Shown one piece after another: positions 1-6,439 of a stretch of 19,822 bases of DNA; position 1 is the stretch's first letter; every line of letters begins with the position of its first letter. Source of the DNA: an uncultured Sutterella sp. (GTDB taxonomy: Bacteria; Pseudomonadota; Gammaproteobacteria; Burkholderiales; Burkholderiaceae_F). A program made the translations under genes and the position numbers. The DNA is taken from assembly GCA_905212345.1 (NCBI GenBank), contig CAJMEC010000033.1:1-19822 (forward strand). The letters run 5' to 3'. Below the pieces are notes generated by a model. That model was not told where the DNA came from. It saw nothing but the letters and a program-made list of their open reading frames with translations, and did not search any database.

Positions 1-54
1 AGCGCCAGCCTGTCACGCTGGAGGTCGTGGGTTCGAGCCCCATCTTGGTCGCCA
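1..54 (+). tRNA. tRNA-Asp (GTC), 3' part
   Basis: The window opens inside this tRNA. The anticodon stem CCAGC/GCTGG encloses loop CTGTCAC, giving anticodon GTC. The T-arm GTGGG-TTCGAGC-CCCAT follows, then seven acceptor bases, discriminator G and an encoded CCA at 52-54. The 5' half lies outside the window. Only three T residues separate it from the next tRNA, so the two were probably co-transcribed. Confidence 0.9.
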
Positions 55-57
55 TTT

Positions 58-133
58 GCCTCTGTAGCTCAGTTGGTAGAGCAGCGGACTGAAAATCCGC
101 GTGTGGGCGGTTCGATCCCGTCCCCAGCCACCA
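58..133 (+). tRNA. tRNA-Phe (GAA), altered acceptor stem
   Basis: D-arm GCTC/GAGC, anticodon stem GCGGA/TCCGC with loop CTGAAAA (anticodon GAA), 5-nt variable region GTGTG, T-arm GGCGG-TTCGATC-CCGTC and an encoded CCA at 131-133 identify tRNA-Phe. The acceptor strands do not match: 5' GCCTCTG against 3' CCCAGCC leaves three of seven pairs mispaired (1-72 notation: 2-71, 5-68, 6-67). Position 48 is G where C is expected for the Levitt pair. The 3' strand would pair perfectly with GGCTGGG. The last 16 bases are the left att repeat of the integrated element. It may be a decaying copy, with a working tRNA-Phe elsewhere. Confidence 0.75.
118..133 (+). repeat. attL core (16-bp direct repeat)
   Basis: CCGTCCCCAGCCACCA, the T-stem 3' strand, acceptor 3' strand, discriminator and CCA of tRNA-Phe, is repeated exactly at 7901-7916 in the same orientation. 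The flanking bases differ (C at 117, G at 7900), so the identity is limited to 16 bp. Confidence 0.9.
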
Positions 134-171
134 CTAGATTCAATAAAATCGGGCTTCCCGAAAGATATTGA

Positions 172-197
172 AAATTAGGGTACCGATTAGGGTACCG
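172..197 (+). repeat. Left integrase arm-site candidate (two ATTAGGGTACCG copies)
   Basis: Two tandem copies of the 12-mer ATTAGGGTACCG (174-185, 186-197) lie about 40 bp inside the left core. The same 26-bp block recurs at the other end of the element. Direct repeats on both sides of the core are the usual layout of P and P' arm sites for tyrosine integrases with an arm-binding domain. Assignment by position and repetition only. Confidence 0.75.
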
Positions 198-210
198 ACA
201 AGCAAAAAAT

Positions 211-245
211 TACCCCCTTAGTTTTGAGCTAAGAGGGTATTTTTG
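211..245. terminator. Bidirectional terminator at the end of the replication operon
   Basis: Eleven-position stem TACCCCCTTAG (211-221) / CTAAGAGGGTA (229-239) with one C-A mismatch and a 7-nt loop. T-runs flank both sides: TATTTTTG on the + strand, TAATTTTTTG when read on the - strand. It follows the stop of the leftmost element gene at 249 and would also insulate the element from tRNA transcription. Confidence 0.8.
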
Positions 246-248
246 TAT

Positions 249-557
249 CTACCTCCGATAAATTATTTTTCTAGCCAATCGCTCGGCTTCTTCTCTCGGT
301 AATCCTCCATCAAATTCCATTATCGCCGCCCGTTCCTCAAACGCTTCTTTGTCACACTCTTCATGTGCATAACACCTATTTAGTGTTGGGAAATTGGGGA
401 AATCGGGGAAATACCCGTAACCATTGGGATTGAGCCTATTTTTCAATTGGGGAACGGTTGGGAAAATTGGGGAAACGCCCGTATTTATTGGCTTAGCGAG
501 CTTTTCCCAGTCCATTTTCCCCACTTTTACCCCATCTTTTTGAGCGTTATTTCTCAT
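249..557 (-). CDS. Small hypothetical protein with FPN-like repeats (102 aa)
   Basis: Last gene of the leftward operon. I start it at the ATG at 557, which overlaps the last 11 bases of the DUF927 gene (ATGAGAAATAA), a typical translational coupling; a TTG at 566 in the same frame is less likely. The N-terminal part is basic (QKDGVKVGKMDWEKLAK). The middle holds two proline/aromatic repeats (PIFPTVPQ near residue 30 and YFPDFPNFPTLN near 50) encoded by two blocks of GGGGAA motifs. The C-terminus is a charged helix (EECDKEAFEERAAIMEFDGG...). I do not recognise a function; the C-terminal stretch resembles tails of small proteins seen next to satellite primases. Confidence 0.65.
   Translation of the reverse strand: MRNNAQKDGVKVGKMDWEKLAKPINTGVSPIFPTVPQLKNRLNPNGYGYFPDFPNFPTLNRCYAHEECDKEAFEERAAIMEFDGGLPREEAERLARKIIYRR
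386..476. repeat. Two blocks of three GGGGAA-type motifs, 64 bp apart
   Basis: G-runs start at 388, 396 and 405 (block A) and at 449, 460 and 469 (block B). The second and third motifs of the two blocks are each offset by exactly 64 bp. The blocks lie inside the small 249-557 gene and encode its FPN-like repeats. A matching set in opposite orientation lies at 6319-6410. Confidence 0.7.
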
Positions 558-2493
558 AAGGAACAACTACGCAATAGTAGCGAGCGGGTTTTAAGCCGTA
601 TCTTTTACATAGCTCACTATTCGGCGTTAGCTTCATCTGACAGCGATCATTACTTTTCAAAACACCCGCATCCATGAGAATACGCAAACCATTAACGCGG
701 CTTTCCCCGTTTTTGATAAGCACCTCTTTAACAAACGGCGTAGGTTCGTAATACACCTCTTCGCCATCCTGTAAGATGATCCTGATACCTAAACGGTTAT
801 CCAGTCGAGTTTCTGATACCTTCTTATCAGCGGTAATAGATGAATGCTCGCTCAAATCCAGCTCATCAAACCTCGCGCCGTGGATTTTGTGAAAGCTCAA
901 CACCAAAGAAACAAATTCAGTCTCATGTTGTTCTTTGGATTTAAAGCCTGAACGCCATGCGTCATAACACGCCTTAGCAAACTGAACAGCCTGCCCCTCG
1001 CTCCACGGTAAAACACCGTAGCGAATGGCGTACTCGCCTGCCGCCGCTACCAAAGCAAAACGCCGCCTGACGCGTCCAACCATTGAATCGGACTCAGTAC
1101 CGAAAGACTTTGAGAACGTCTCTACGCCCTCTTTTAACTCAGCCGTAAACGCCTCTAACCCCTTCTCATTAATGTCCTGAATCAATTGCTCTATAAAGGC
1201 AATTCCAGCCGTTCCGTAGCAATCTGACTCGCTCCATTGTTGGAACTTCAGCGCCAAATCCTCCGAGGTCATACAGGGCGGCAAATAGTCGAATATGCCC
1301 AATGTTTTATCATTGCCTAACGGGATATTGGCTAAGCGTAATTCCCCGCCCATCTCGTTTTTTAAGCCTGCCGCCTCCATGTATTCCGTAGCGGTCTTTT
1401 CACCACTACTGGCAAACAATAGCCGCCATGATGAGCGTTTTCTCACCTGTAGCCCACGGCTCATACGGTTTTTACCCGTTTCATTGGCTAACATATAAAT
1501 CATGGCTTTTAAGTCATTGGCGCGCGCCTGATTCATTTCGTCCATAATCAGCGGCAAATCGGGATGACTTTCGGCACTACCTTCTAAGCCGTTATCCGTG
1601 CTACGCCATGTCCCCATCTCGCCGTCACGAACCGCAGGCGCGTACAAACTGCATAAGGCTCTTAATGCCGTAGATTTACCTTGAGAGGATTGCCCGACTA
1701 AGTGAAAGCCGCCCGATTCTTGATTAATCAGCCTCATCAATGGCGAGGCAAAACCAATACACATAAAGAACCCAATGCGAGCCGAATAAAGCGCATATTT
1801 CCCGATAGTGCATTGCCATTGTTCAAGCGTTCCCCTTGAGGCGTATTTCGGCTTAGTTTCCTCTTTACCGTCAAAAATCAACTGCTCCTCATTGGGTAAC
1901 TCTCCGATAACACGATCAGGCAAAACAAACGCGCGTCCTATGCCGTCTTTGTACCATCCGCACGAACCATAGGAAGTCTTTTTAGTCAATGCTCTCACGG
2001 GATAGTTTTTAATGAAATCCACTACGCGGTTGGTATTGCCGCGCGTAATGTCCACGAAAATATCTAGCCCGCCGCTTGCTAGTTCCGCCACTACCTTTTG
2101 CTGATTCACGGCTAAATCGCTCTGGCTGACATTGAGCGAATGCTTTACTCCGTCATAGTCAGCCCATGAAATGGAGCGCCCCCAATTCCCGCCATCGCTA
2201 TCGCGGTAAGCGTAATCAATAGAGAGTTTTCCGCAAACCTTTCTCGCGCTATCTTTGTCCTTGCCCGCAGGAATAAAATAAACACCTAACTCACCGAAAC
2301 GAAATGTGTCGCCGTTTTCCTTTTTAAAACTTTTAACGCCGTTCCCTTCGTCTGTAAAAAACGGTGTTACAGCGTTATCAATTGGATCAGCCTCACAATC
2401 TGCCGCCTTATTCGCTAAAATAGCCACAGATTGATTTTTGTTTTGTTTGGCCGCTTCGCTTGCGGCCTTTTCTTTTACGCTCATTTCTGTCAT
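547..2493 (-). CDS. DUF927-family replicative ATPase/helicase
   Basis: A 648-aa protein with the features of the DUF927 family, a P-loop ATPase group found with primases in satellites and small integrative elements and thought to act as the replicative helicase. The N-terminal half (about 45-230) has the family's mixed alpha/beta region with the SYGSCGWYKDG stretch. Walker A GQSSQGKST is at 267-275 (Lys273) and Walker B LPLIMDE at 313-319. A C-terminal region of about 150 residues may be a winged helix. The ATG directly follows the primase stop (no gap), preceded by a GGGGGTG ribosome binding site. With the primase upstream it probably forms the element's replication pair; the origin is likely in 4511-5708. 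Confidence 0.9.
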   Translation of the reverse strand: MTEMSVKEKAASEAAKQNKNQSVAILANKAADCEADPIDNAVTPFFTDEGNGVKSFKKENGDTFRFGELGVYFIPAGKDKDSARKVCGKLSIDYAYRDSDGGNWGRSISWADYDGVKHSLNVSQSDLAVNQQKVVAELASGGLDIFVDITRGNTNRVVDFIKNYPVRALTKKTSYGSCGWYKDGIGRAFVLPDRVIGELPNEEQLIFDGKEETKPKYASRGTLEQWQCTIGKYALYSARIGFFMCIGFASPLMRLINQESGGFHLVGQSSQGKSTALRALCSLYAPAVRDGEMGTWRSTDNGLEGSAESHPDLPLIMDEMNQARANDLKAMIYMLANETGKNRMSRGLQVRKRSSWRLLFASSGEKTATEYMEAAGLKNEMGGELRLANIPLGNDKTLGIFDYLPPCMTSEDLALKFQQWSESDCYGTAGIAFIEQLIQDINEKGLEAFTAELKEGVETFSKSFGTESDSMVGRVRRRFALVAAAGEYAIRYGVLPWSEGQAVQFAKACYDAWRSGFKSKEQHETEFVSLVLSFHKIHGARFDELDLSEHSSITADKKVSETRLDNRLGIRIILQDGEEVYYEPTPFVKEVLIKNGESRVNGLRILMDAGVLKSNDRCQMKLTPNSELCKRYGLKPARYYCVVVPYEK

Positions 2494-3513
2494 TTAAATC
2501 ACCCCCTTCGCCAAATAAAAATCATTGAAATCTGTCGGGTTATCTTTACCCGTAATACGCTTAAAATCGGCTCTCAGCGCGTCCGTAAACTTCGGGATAG
2601 CTAACTGCCCATTAACGGCTTGAGCGGCTTCAAACGCCTCTTTTTCACCGTTTCCAACGTCCGACAAAATGATGATTTTGGCTTTTGGAAGGCGCGACTT
2701 AATCTCAAGGGCAACGGGTTTTAAATTGCCACAATCCATGGCCGCCACCACAGGGAAACCTTTCACCTGTTTGACACTTAGCACCGTAGCCACGCCCTCG
2801 CCTATGCCTATCGTCATACTGGTATCGGGATCAAACTCAGGGAGTTTTTCAGACTGCCAATAAGCCCCTTTCTTTTTACCTCCGCATAAAAAAGCCTTAG
2901 CCCCTGTCTCATCAATGAGCTGGATTGATTGAACGCGTGACACGTCACCACGCATAGGCACCAGTAACAAATCTTTGTTAGTTTTGAGCATAGTGCCGCC
3001 CTTACCTTGAAAGCCGCTCGGCGTATACCCAAACGCTTCCAAGTAATACGCCTTGAGAATTTCATAAGCCTTAGCGTAAGGAATTGATCGAAGCGTAGCC
3101 GTTGGCTTGACGTGCTTACGGTTTAAATAGCGGTCTATCGTCACAGGGGTAGAGTTTTGGTAAAACTCCATCGCATAGCGAGCCGCCCGCTCATGCTTGG
3201 CACGTTCCTCAGCTTCGGCTTGACGGCGAGCGGCTTCCATCTCATCCTTTAACTTTCTCTTTTGGGATTCTGTTAACTCACTCCCATGTTTGTAATCGTC
3301 AAACCAAACGGCATATGTTCGCTCTTTGTGATTAAAAACAATGCCGCCCCGACTGTCTGCAAACGCTCTAATACTCGCGTCACCTTTACCGCCGTGAATG
3401 AGGCTTAATCGGGCAAAGCCTGCACCGCGTCCCTTTTCCTCATACTTCACGCCGATAGCATCGCAGGCTTCCAAAGGCGTGGCATACACACCCAATAATG
3501 TAAATTCGCTCAT
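2494..3513 (-). CDS. Toprim-domain primase
   Basis: A 339-aa protein of the Toprim primase type found in P4-like satellites, expected to make primers for element replication. Residues about 95-130 are a charged coiled-coil-like helix (KRKLKDEMEAARRQAEAEERAKHE). The Toprim core is at the C-terminal half: IGIGEGVATVLSV carries the conserved Glu, KIIILSDVGNGEKEA replaces the usual DxD-type loop, and NPTDFNDFY matches the family's terminal DFND motif. No clear N-terminal zinc finger is seen, so DNA recognition may rest with a partner. The start overlaps the upstream gene by 4 bp (ATGA), with GGAGGG upstream. Confidence 0.88.
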   Translation of the reverse strand: MSEFTLLGVYATPLEACDAIGVKYEEKGRGAGFARLSLIHGGKGDASIRAFADSRGGIVFNHKERTYAVWFDDYKHGSELTESQKRKLKDEMEAARRQAEAEERAKHERAARYAMEFYQNSTPVTIDRYLNRKHVKPTATLRSIPYAKAYEILKAYYLEAFGYTPSGFQGKGGTMLKTNKDLLLVPMRGDVSRVQSIQLIDETGAKAFLCGGKKKGAYWQSEKLPEFDPDTSMTIGIGEGVATVLSVKQVKGFPVVAAMDCGNLKPVALEIKSRLPKAKIIILSDVGNGEKEAFEAAQAVNGQLAIPKFTDALRADFKRITGKDNPTDFNDFYLAKGVI

Positions 3514-3860
3514 TGTTGTCCCTCCAATTTCCGATTAATCGCCGTGTTCATATCAATGGTTAGGCGAAGCAGGGCGGCCATTAAATCCGTGGCATTTCCT
3601 GCCTGTTCGCCGTCCGAATAAGAAACACGGGAGGGGCATTTTTGAGCCAAGTTTTCACGCTCGGCGATAATGTCCAGCGTATCCGCAACCTGAGCCAAAA
3701 TAGTGTTAATTTCACTTTTGGCCGTCCGCAATGCGTCACAGCTTACGGGCTCAGTTACCGCCTTGAGGCACATACCGAGCGGTGAGGATTGTTCAAAGTA
3801 CGGGGATACAAAAACGGTGTTTTGAGTGTGCGAAAACGCACCATTGAGAGTTTTATTCAT
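3510..3860 (-). CDS. Hypothetical satellite protein (116 aa)
   Basis: I do not recognise the family. The start at 3860 is chosen because GGAGAA lies at the right distance and it overlaps the previous gene's stop by 8 bp; an upstream in-frame start at 3923 would extend it into that gene. The sequence is mostly helical: a Ser/Thr-rich N-terminus (MNKTLNGAFSHTQNTVF), then two amphipathic helices (ALRTAKSEINTILAQVADTL and ATDLMAALLRLTIDMNTAI). It has no signal peptide or membrane segment. Its place immediately before the primase suggests a replication or copy-control accessory role, which is inference. Confidence 0.75.
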   Translation of the reverse strand: MNKTLNGAFSHTQNTVFVSPYFEQSSPLGMCLKAVTEPVSCDALRTAKSEINTILAQVADTLDIIAERENLAQKCPSRVSYSDGEQAGNATDLMAALLRLTIDMNTAINRKLEGQQ

Positions 3861-4284
3861 GGCTTTCTCCTGTGGGTGGATTGTCAGTAGTGAAGCCCAC
3901 GCCCCCGCCAAGAGGGTGAGCAACGCCGTACAGGTTGGCGGATCGTTCCACAGGTAACGACAACCCTAAAGGGTTCCCATACGGCGTGCCCGTCAAAGTT
4001 TTGGGCAAACTAACGCCATGAATGCGATTAACCGCTAAAAGAAAAACGCCACGTAATGGCGCGGCGATCAATCGCCTGTGGAAACAATGCAAGCCGCCAA
4101 GCCTGCGGCCAGTCTTTGGACTGGTTGCGGAAATAATACCGTTCGCCAAAAGACTATGCAAGCCGTATCGGATTGTTTTATCCTGAGCATGGGTGCTTTT
4201 TCGATTGATTGAGGCGGCTTTGAAGTTTCTCAGGCTCTTACCGTCACAACCAAGGGAAGCACCCTTTTTTATTCTCTTACGCAT
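3853..4284 (-). CDS. Small basic protein, possibly Ash/Icd-like (143 aa)
   Basis: Starts at ATG 4284, overlapping the AlpA stop by 8 bp, and ends overlapping the next gene's ATG by 8 bp. This double coupling is the main support for translation. The product is basic and rich in Gly, Arg, Leu and His, with a loose resemblance to Ash/Icd-like proteins encoded upstream of primases in P4-like elements (RRLIAAPLRG..., and a C-terminal GGGVGFTTDNPPTGESHE). No catalytic motif is seen. The DNA is unusually full of short perfect inverted repeats, so the segment may work partly or mainly as a structured RNA, as the leader of P4-type immunity operons does. Confidence 0.5.
   Translation of the reverse strand: MRKRIKKGASLGCDGKSLRNFKAASINRKSTHAQDKTIRYGLHSLLANGIISATSPKTGRRLGGLHCFHRRLIAAPLRGVFLLAVNRIHGVSLPKTLTGTPYGNPLGLSLPVERSANLYGVAHPLGGGVGFTTDNPPTGESHE
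4063..4124. other. Cluster of three perfect short hairpins inside a gene
   Basis: GGCGAT/ATCGCC (4063-4068 and 4071-4076), GCCGC/GCGGC (4093-4097 and 4105-4109) and CCAGTC/GACTGG (4109-4114 and 4119-4124) follow one another within 62 bp. They would fold on either strand. They lie inside the weakly supported 3853-4284 gene. Confidence 0.6.
4191..4270 (+). terminator. Possible + strand terminator antisense to the operon
   Basis: GGGTGCTT (4191-4198) pairs with AAGCACCC (4257-4264), which is followed at once by six T residues (4265-4270) on the + strand. G-T pairs can extend the stem. The 58-nt loop is long for a simple terminator. If real, it would end a short RNA antisense to the start of the AlpA operon. 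Confidence 0.3.
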
Positions 4285-4510
4285 GATGAGCCGCTCCCTT
4301 GAATTGCACCCGTTCACGGCTTTCCATCCATGCCTGCACCTCGTCAGCACGCCAAGCAGTACATTGGCTAGTTAGTTTCACGGGTTTGGGAAAATCAGGA
4401 TCATGGCGGGATAAATCCCAAATAGTGGTTTTGCCCAATCCAAGCAACTCGCACATTTTGTTAAGACGGTAGAAACCTGAAACAGGCGTGTTTTGATTGT
4501 TTTCACTCAT
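4277..4510 (-). CDS. alpA: AlpA-family transcriptional regulator
   Basis: A 77-aa protein with the AlpA/MerR-like helix-turn-helix: YRLNKMCELLGLGKTTIWDL is the recognition unit (about residues 14-33), then the wing (DPDFPKPVKLTSQCTAWRADEV) and the final helix (QAWMESRERV). AlpA proteins switch on excision or replication genes in P4-like elements and are the usual activator of Gram-negative PICIs. It is the first gene of the leftward operon, with AGAGGT about 6 bases before the ATG. The 1.2 kb non-coding region upstream is its probable regulatory target and contains a candidate operator at 4616-4631. Confidence 0.92.
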   Translation of the reverse strand: MSENNQNTPVSGFYRLNKMCELLGLGKTTIWDLSRHDPDFPKPVKLTSQCTAWRADEVQAWMESRERVQFKGAAHHA

Positions 4511-4541
4511 AATTAAACCTCTTACGGTTAGTGTTGATACA

Positions 4542-4556
4542 CGGCGAACACCGCCG
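4542..4556. other. Small hairpin in the AlpA operon leader
   Basis: CGGCG/CGCCG with loop AACAC, 32 bp upstream of the AlpA start. It would lie in the 5' leader of the leftward transcript. Confidence 0.35.
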
Positions 4557-4615
4557 CGCTATGAGGCTAAACCTTATCAAATTTCACGCTATATATTTGA
4601 TATAAAACAATTTAC

Positions 4616-4631
4616 ACACAACATATTGTGT
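4616..4631. promoter_or_regulatory. Candidate operator ACACAA-N4-TTGTGT
   Basis: Inverted repeat ACACAA CATA TTGTGT about 105 bp upstream of the AlpA start, next to AT-rich promoter-like sequence (TATATATTTGATATA at 4590-4604). Position suggests a binding site for a phage or satellite regulator of the leftward operon. The regulator is unknown. Confidence 0.4.
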
Positions 4632-4644
4632 TTTAACTATTAGC

Positions 4645-4745
4645 CTATTTCAGGCTATTTCATAGATTGTCTGGAAGTGTCTGGAAGTGTCATGTAGTCT
4701 CATAGATTGTCACAATCTAGTTCGCTGAAGTTCGCTGACGTTCGC
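4645..4745. repeat. Tandem decamer cluster next to the AlpA promoter
   Basis: CTATTTCA is repeated after 10 bp (4645-4662). CTGGAAGTGT is repeated in tandem (4671-4680, 4681-4690; 14 consecutive matches at offset 10). TTCGCTGA(A/C)G is repeated at 4721 and 4731 with a third TTCGC at 4741. CATAGATTGTC occurs at 4661 and again exactly 40 bp later at 4701. All spacings are multiples of 10 bp. Confidence 0.85.
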
Positions 4746-4900
4746 AAAATTTTCTTTAAAATCATTGCGTTAACAAAACTCTTTTAAAAATCCACGATTT
4801 TTTAGGTGTTTTCCCTAGCATACAAAATATAGTGTGCATTTATTCATCAAAAGCCGCACTCGATCACACCTCGCGCATACGCGCGCGAAGCCCTTGCAAA

Positions 4901-5390
4901 CTTAGGTTTTCTTAGGTTCTAATAAACTCTATCGCGCGTAGCACCTCAACATTTCTCAACATAAAAACTCTCTGCACTACCGCGCGAGTAACCCTAGCTT
5001 TTACTAGCATTTTTCTACGCCAAAACAATCATCATTTATCATCATTGAGCCATAGCCGCTAACCGCAAGCGGCCGTACTGGTACCAGTCTCGCGCGCGCC
5101 TGCGCGGAGTGAGCGCATAATTCAGCACCTACGCGCGAGCGCATTAGTGTTTTTTAGTAATTTTTCTCATTTTCCTGCATATTTTTGCACGGCTTTTTGC
5201 GGTGCCTTGCGTCCGAGTAAAACCGCCAGAATACTAACCTCGCACGCCCGCGCGGACTGGTGCAAAAAATACCAACTTTTCCCAACATTCAAAATAAAAA
5301 CCTCATGTTTTCTCATGTTATATCGCGCGAGCGATTGCAGGTTTTTGCAGGCTCTAACCGCCCTATGAATTACTGGTTTTTACTGGTTTT
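4901..5390. repeat. Series of 10-bp-spaced repeat pairs with CGCGCG boxes
   Basis: Pairs at offset 10: CTTAGGTT (4901/4911), CTCAACAT (4945/4955), CTAGC (4994/5004), ATCATCATT (5028/5038), CCAAC (5272/5282), CTCATGTT (5302/5312), TTGCAGG (5335/5345), TACTGGTTTT (5371/5381). Most boxes are followed by a T-run. CGCGCG-type boxes lie between them at about 4881, 4932, 4981, 5091, 5131, 5250 and 5323. T-tracts at about 5152, 5163, 5172, 5184 and 5196 are roughly helically phased. Confidence 0.85.
5055..5088. other. Hairpin plus 12-bp palindrome
   Basis: GCCGCT/AGCGGC (5055-5060, 5068-5073; 7-nt loop) is followed by the perfect palindrome ACTGGTACCAGT (5077-5088) and then by CGCGCGCGCC. The palindrome shares ACTGG with the TACTGGTTTT pair at 5371 and contains GGTACC, as do the arm sites. 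Confidence 0.6.
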
Positions 5391-5421
5391 ATCTACTAAT
5401 CTGAGGTTTTTCTCTCTGTAT

Positions 5422-5451
5422 TTTGCGTTCGCCAAATTGGGCGAGCGCAAA
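5422..5451. other. 12-bp inverted repeat, hairpin or operator
   Basis: TTTGCGTTCGCC (5422-5433) and GGCGAGCGCAAA (5440-5451) pair over 12 positions with one G-T pair; the loop is AAATTG. No T-run follows, so it is not a simple terminator. It may belong to the origin or to a regulator site for the terS-like gene. Confidence 0.5.
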
Positions 5452-5708
5452 GCCTGATCTTTAGATTTCCTCTGACTTCGCTCTTTGTTCGATCTTATTT
5501 TTCTCGGAGTTCGCTCGGGGTTCATTTAATTATTTGAATGGATATAAACACGCCGTAAATACCAGTAGTTTCCTAAAGTAGTTACCATAGCCAAAGGGTC
5601 ACATTTCAAACGCGACCATTTGAGGTTATTCCATTTTTCGTGGAAAATCTAAAAAGCCCCTCGCGCGCGCGAAGCGTCTATTTATTCTGAAATTAGGAAA
5701 AGAAAAGT

Positions 5709-6173
5709 ATGGCTAGATTAACCACATACAGCGATAAAACAGCCCAGACAATCATCAATGAACTGCTTGAGGGCGAAACCCTTCGGAGCATATGCAAACG
5801 CCACAATTTGAAGGTTTGCACCGTTTATAACTGGCTTAAAAATAATCCAGACTTCAAAGACAATTATGAGGCCGCTCGCGATTTTGCCGATATGCTGATG
5901 GAAGAGGAAGCGTTAGAACTGGCTGACACACCAAACATAACAAAACGTGCGGTTACTTATGAAAACGGCACCACGGTAGTAACGGAATTTGATGACGTGG
6001 CGCGTAGCCGCCTACAAATTGAAGCCCGTCTGAAAATTGTCGCACGCCGCAAGGGAGGCAAGGTAACGGCTGAAATCAGACAAACCAATAAAGAGGAAAT
6101 CCCAGAGGGCGCAATTGCCTTATATGAAAAAATCAAACAGGCATACGCTCCCAGAGAAAACATAAATAATTAG
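5709..6173 (+). CDS. terS: Phage terminase small subunit-like protein
   Basis: A 154-aa protein of the Sf6-like small terminase type. The N-terminus is a helix-turn-helix (LLEGETLRSICKRHNLKVCTVYNWLKNN is split by its turn near residue 32), the middle has the family's helical core (YEAARDFADMLMEEEALELA), and RSRLQIEARLKIVARRKGGK is the typical oligomerisation and linker region. TerS recognises the packaging site and recruits the large subunit. Here it stands alone, on the opposite strand to the replication operon, with no large subunit nearby. In SaPI-type satellites a lone TerS redirects helper packaging, and that is the likely role. AGGA precedes the ATG at a slightly long distance. Confidence 0.85.
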   Translation: MARLTTYSDKTAQTIINELLEGETLRSICKRHNLKVCTVYNWLKNNPDFKDNYEAARDFADMLMEEEALELADTPNITKRAVTYENGTTVVTEFDDVARSRLQIEARLKIVARRKGGKVTAEIRQTNKEEIPEGAIALYEKIKQAYAPRENINN

Positions 6174-6203
6174 CCTAATTCGAGCTGAAAAATAGAGTTT
6201 TCT

Positions 6204-6225
6204 CTCTGTTCGTTCTCTGTTCGTT
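6204..6225 (+). repeat. Tandem 11-mer CTCTGTTCGTT
   Basis: Two exact copies, 6204-6214 and 6215-6225, just after the terS-like gene. Similar to the paired repeats of the control region but with an 11-bp period. Confidence 0.75.
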
Positions 6226-6318
6226 TAATTTAGAGGTTTACGCCAGAATCGGCGAAAAGTGAAAAAAGTGGGGAATTGCCCCGAATTGGCAAAAGTAAAA
6301 ACCCAGTATTTTCAGGCT

Positions 6319-6410
6319 ATTCCCCAAATTCCCCAATGTTCCCCAATTCGCAAATTTCGCTCTAAGCCAATATTTTCAGGCCATTCCCCAAATTCCCCAT
6401 GTTCCCCACT
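6319..6410. repeat. Two blocks of three TTCCCCA motifs, 64 bp apart
   Basis: C-runs start at 6322, 6331 and 6341 and again at 6386, 6395 and 6404. Each block is preceded by a matching TATTTTCAGG segment (6308-6317 and 6371-6380). The unit is about 64 bp. The same motif, unit size and block number occur in opposite orientation at 386-476. The stretch lies between the convergent terS-like and integrase genes. Confidence 0.75.
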
Positions 6411-6439
6411 AAAAAACATAAATGCCGAGGGTACTATTT

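Larger units (their letters stand above)
4511..5708. other. 1.2 kb non-coding control region, candidate origin
   Basis: No convincing gene lies here: the open frames have no ribosome binding site and no recognisable protein. The stretch is AT-rich with islands of CGCGCG. It holds a 16-bp inverted repeat near the AlpA operon, numerous short repeats spaced exactly 10 bp, phased T-tracts at 5150-5198, a hairpin plus palindrome at 5055-5088 and a 12-bp-stem hairpin at 5422-5451. It sits between the divergent AlpA operon and the terS-like gene, where both promoters must be. A replication origin for the Toprim/DUF927 pair is a reasonable inference. Confidence 0.6.

Noticed and set aside
4645..4745. 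Possible CRISPR array
   Set aside because: Repeats are 8-14 bp, directly tandem and different in each pair, with no spacers of constant length and no cas genes.
5147..5457. Two short + strand open frames in the control region
   Set aside because: Low-complexity Phe/Ser-rich products from T-tracts and repeat pairs, no ribosome binding site, and no resemblance to known proteins.
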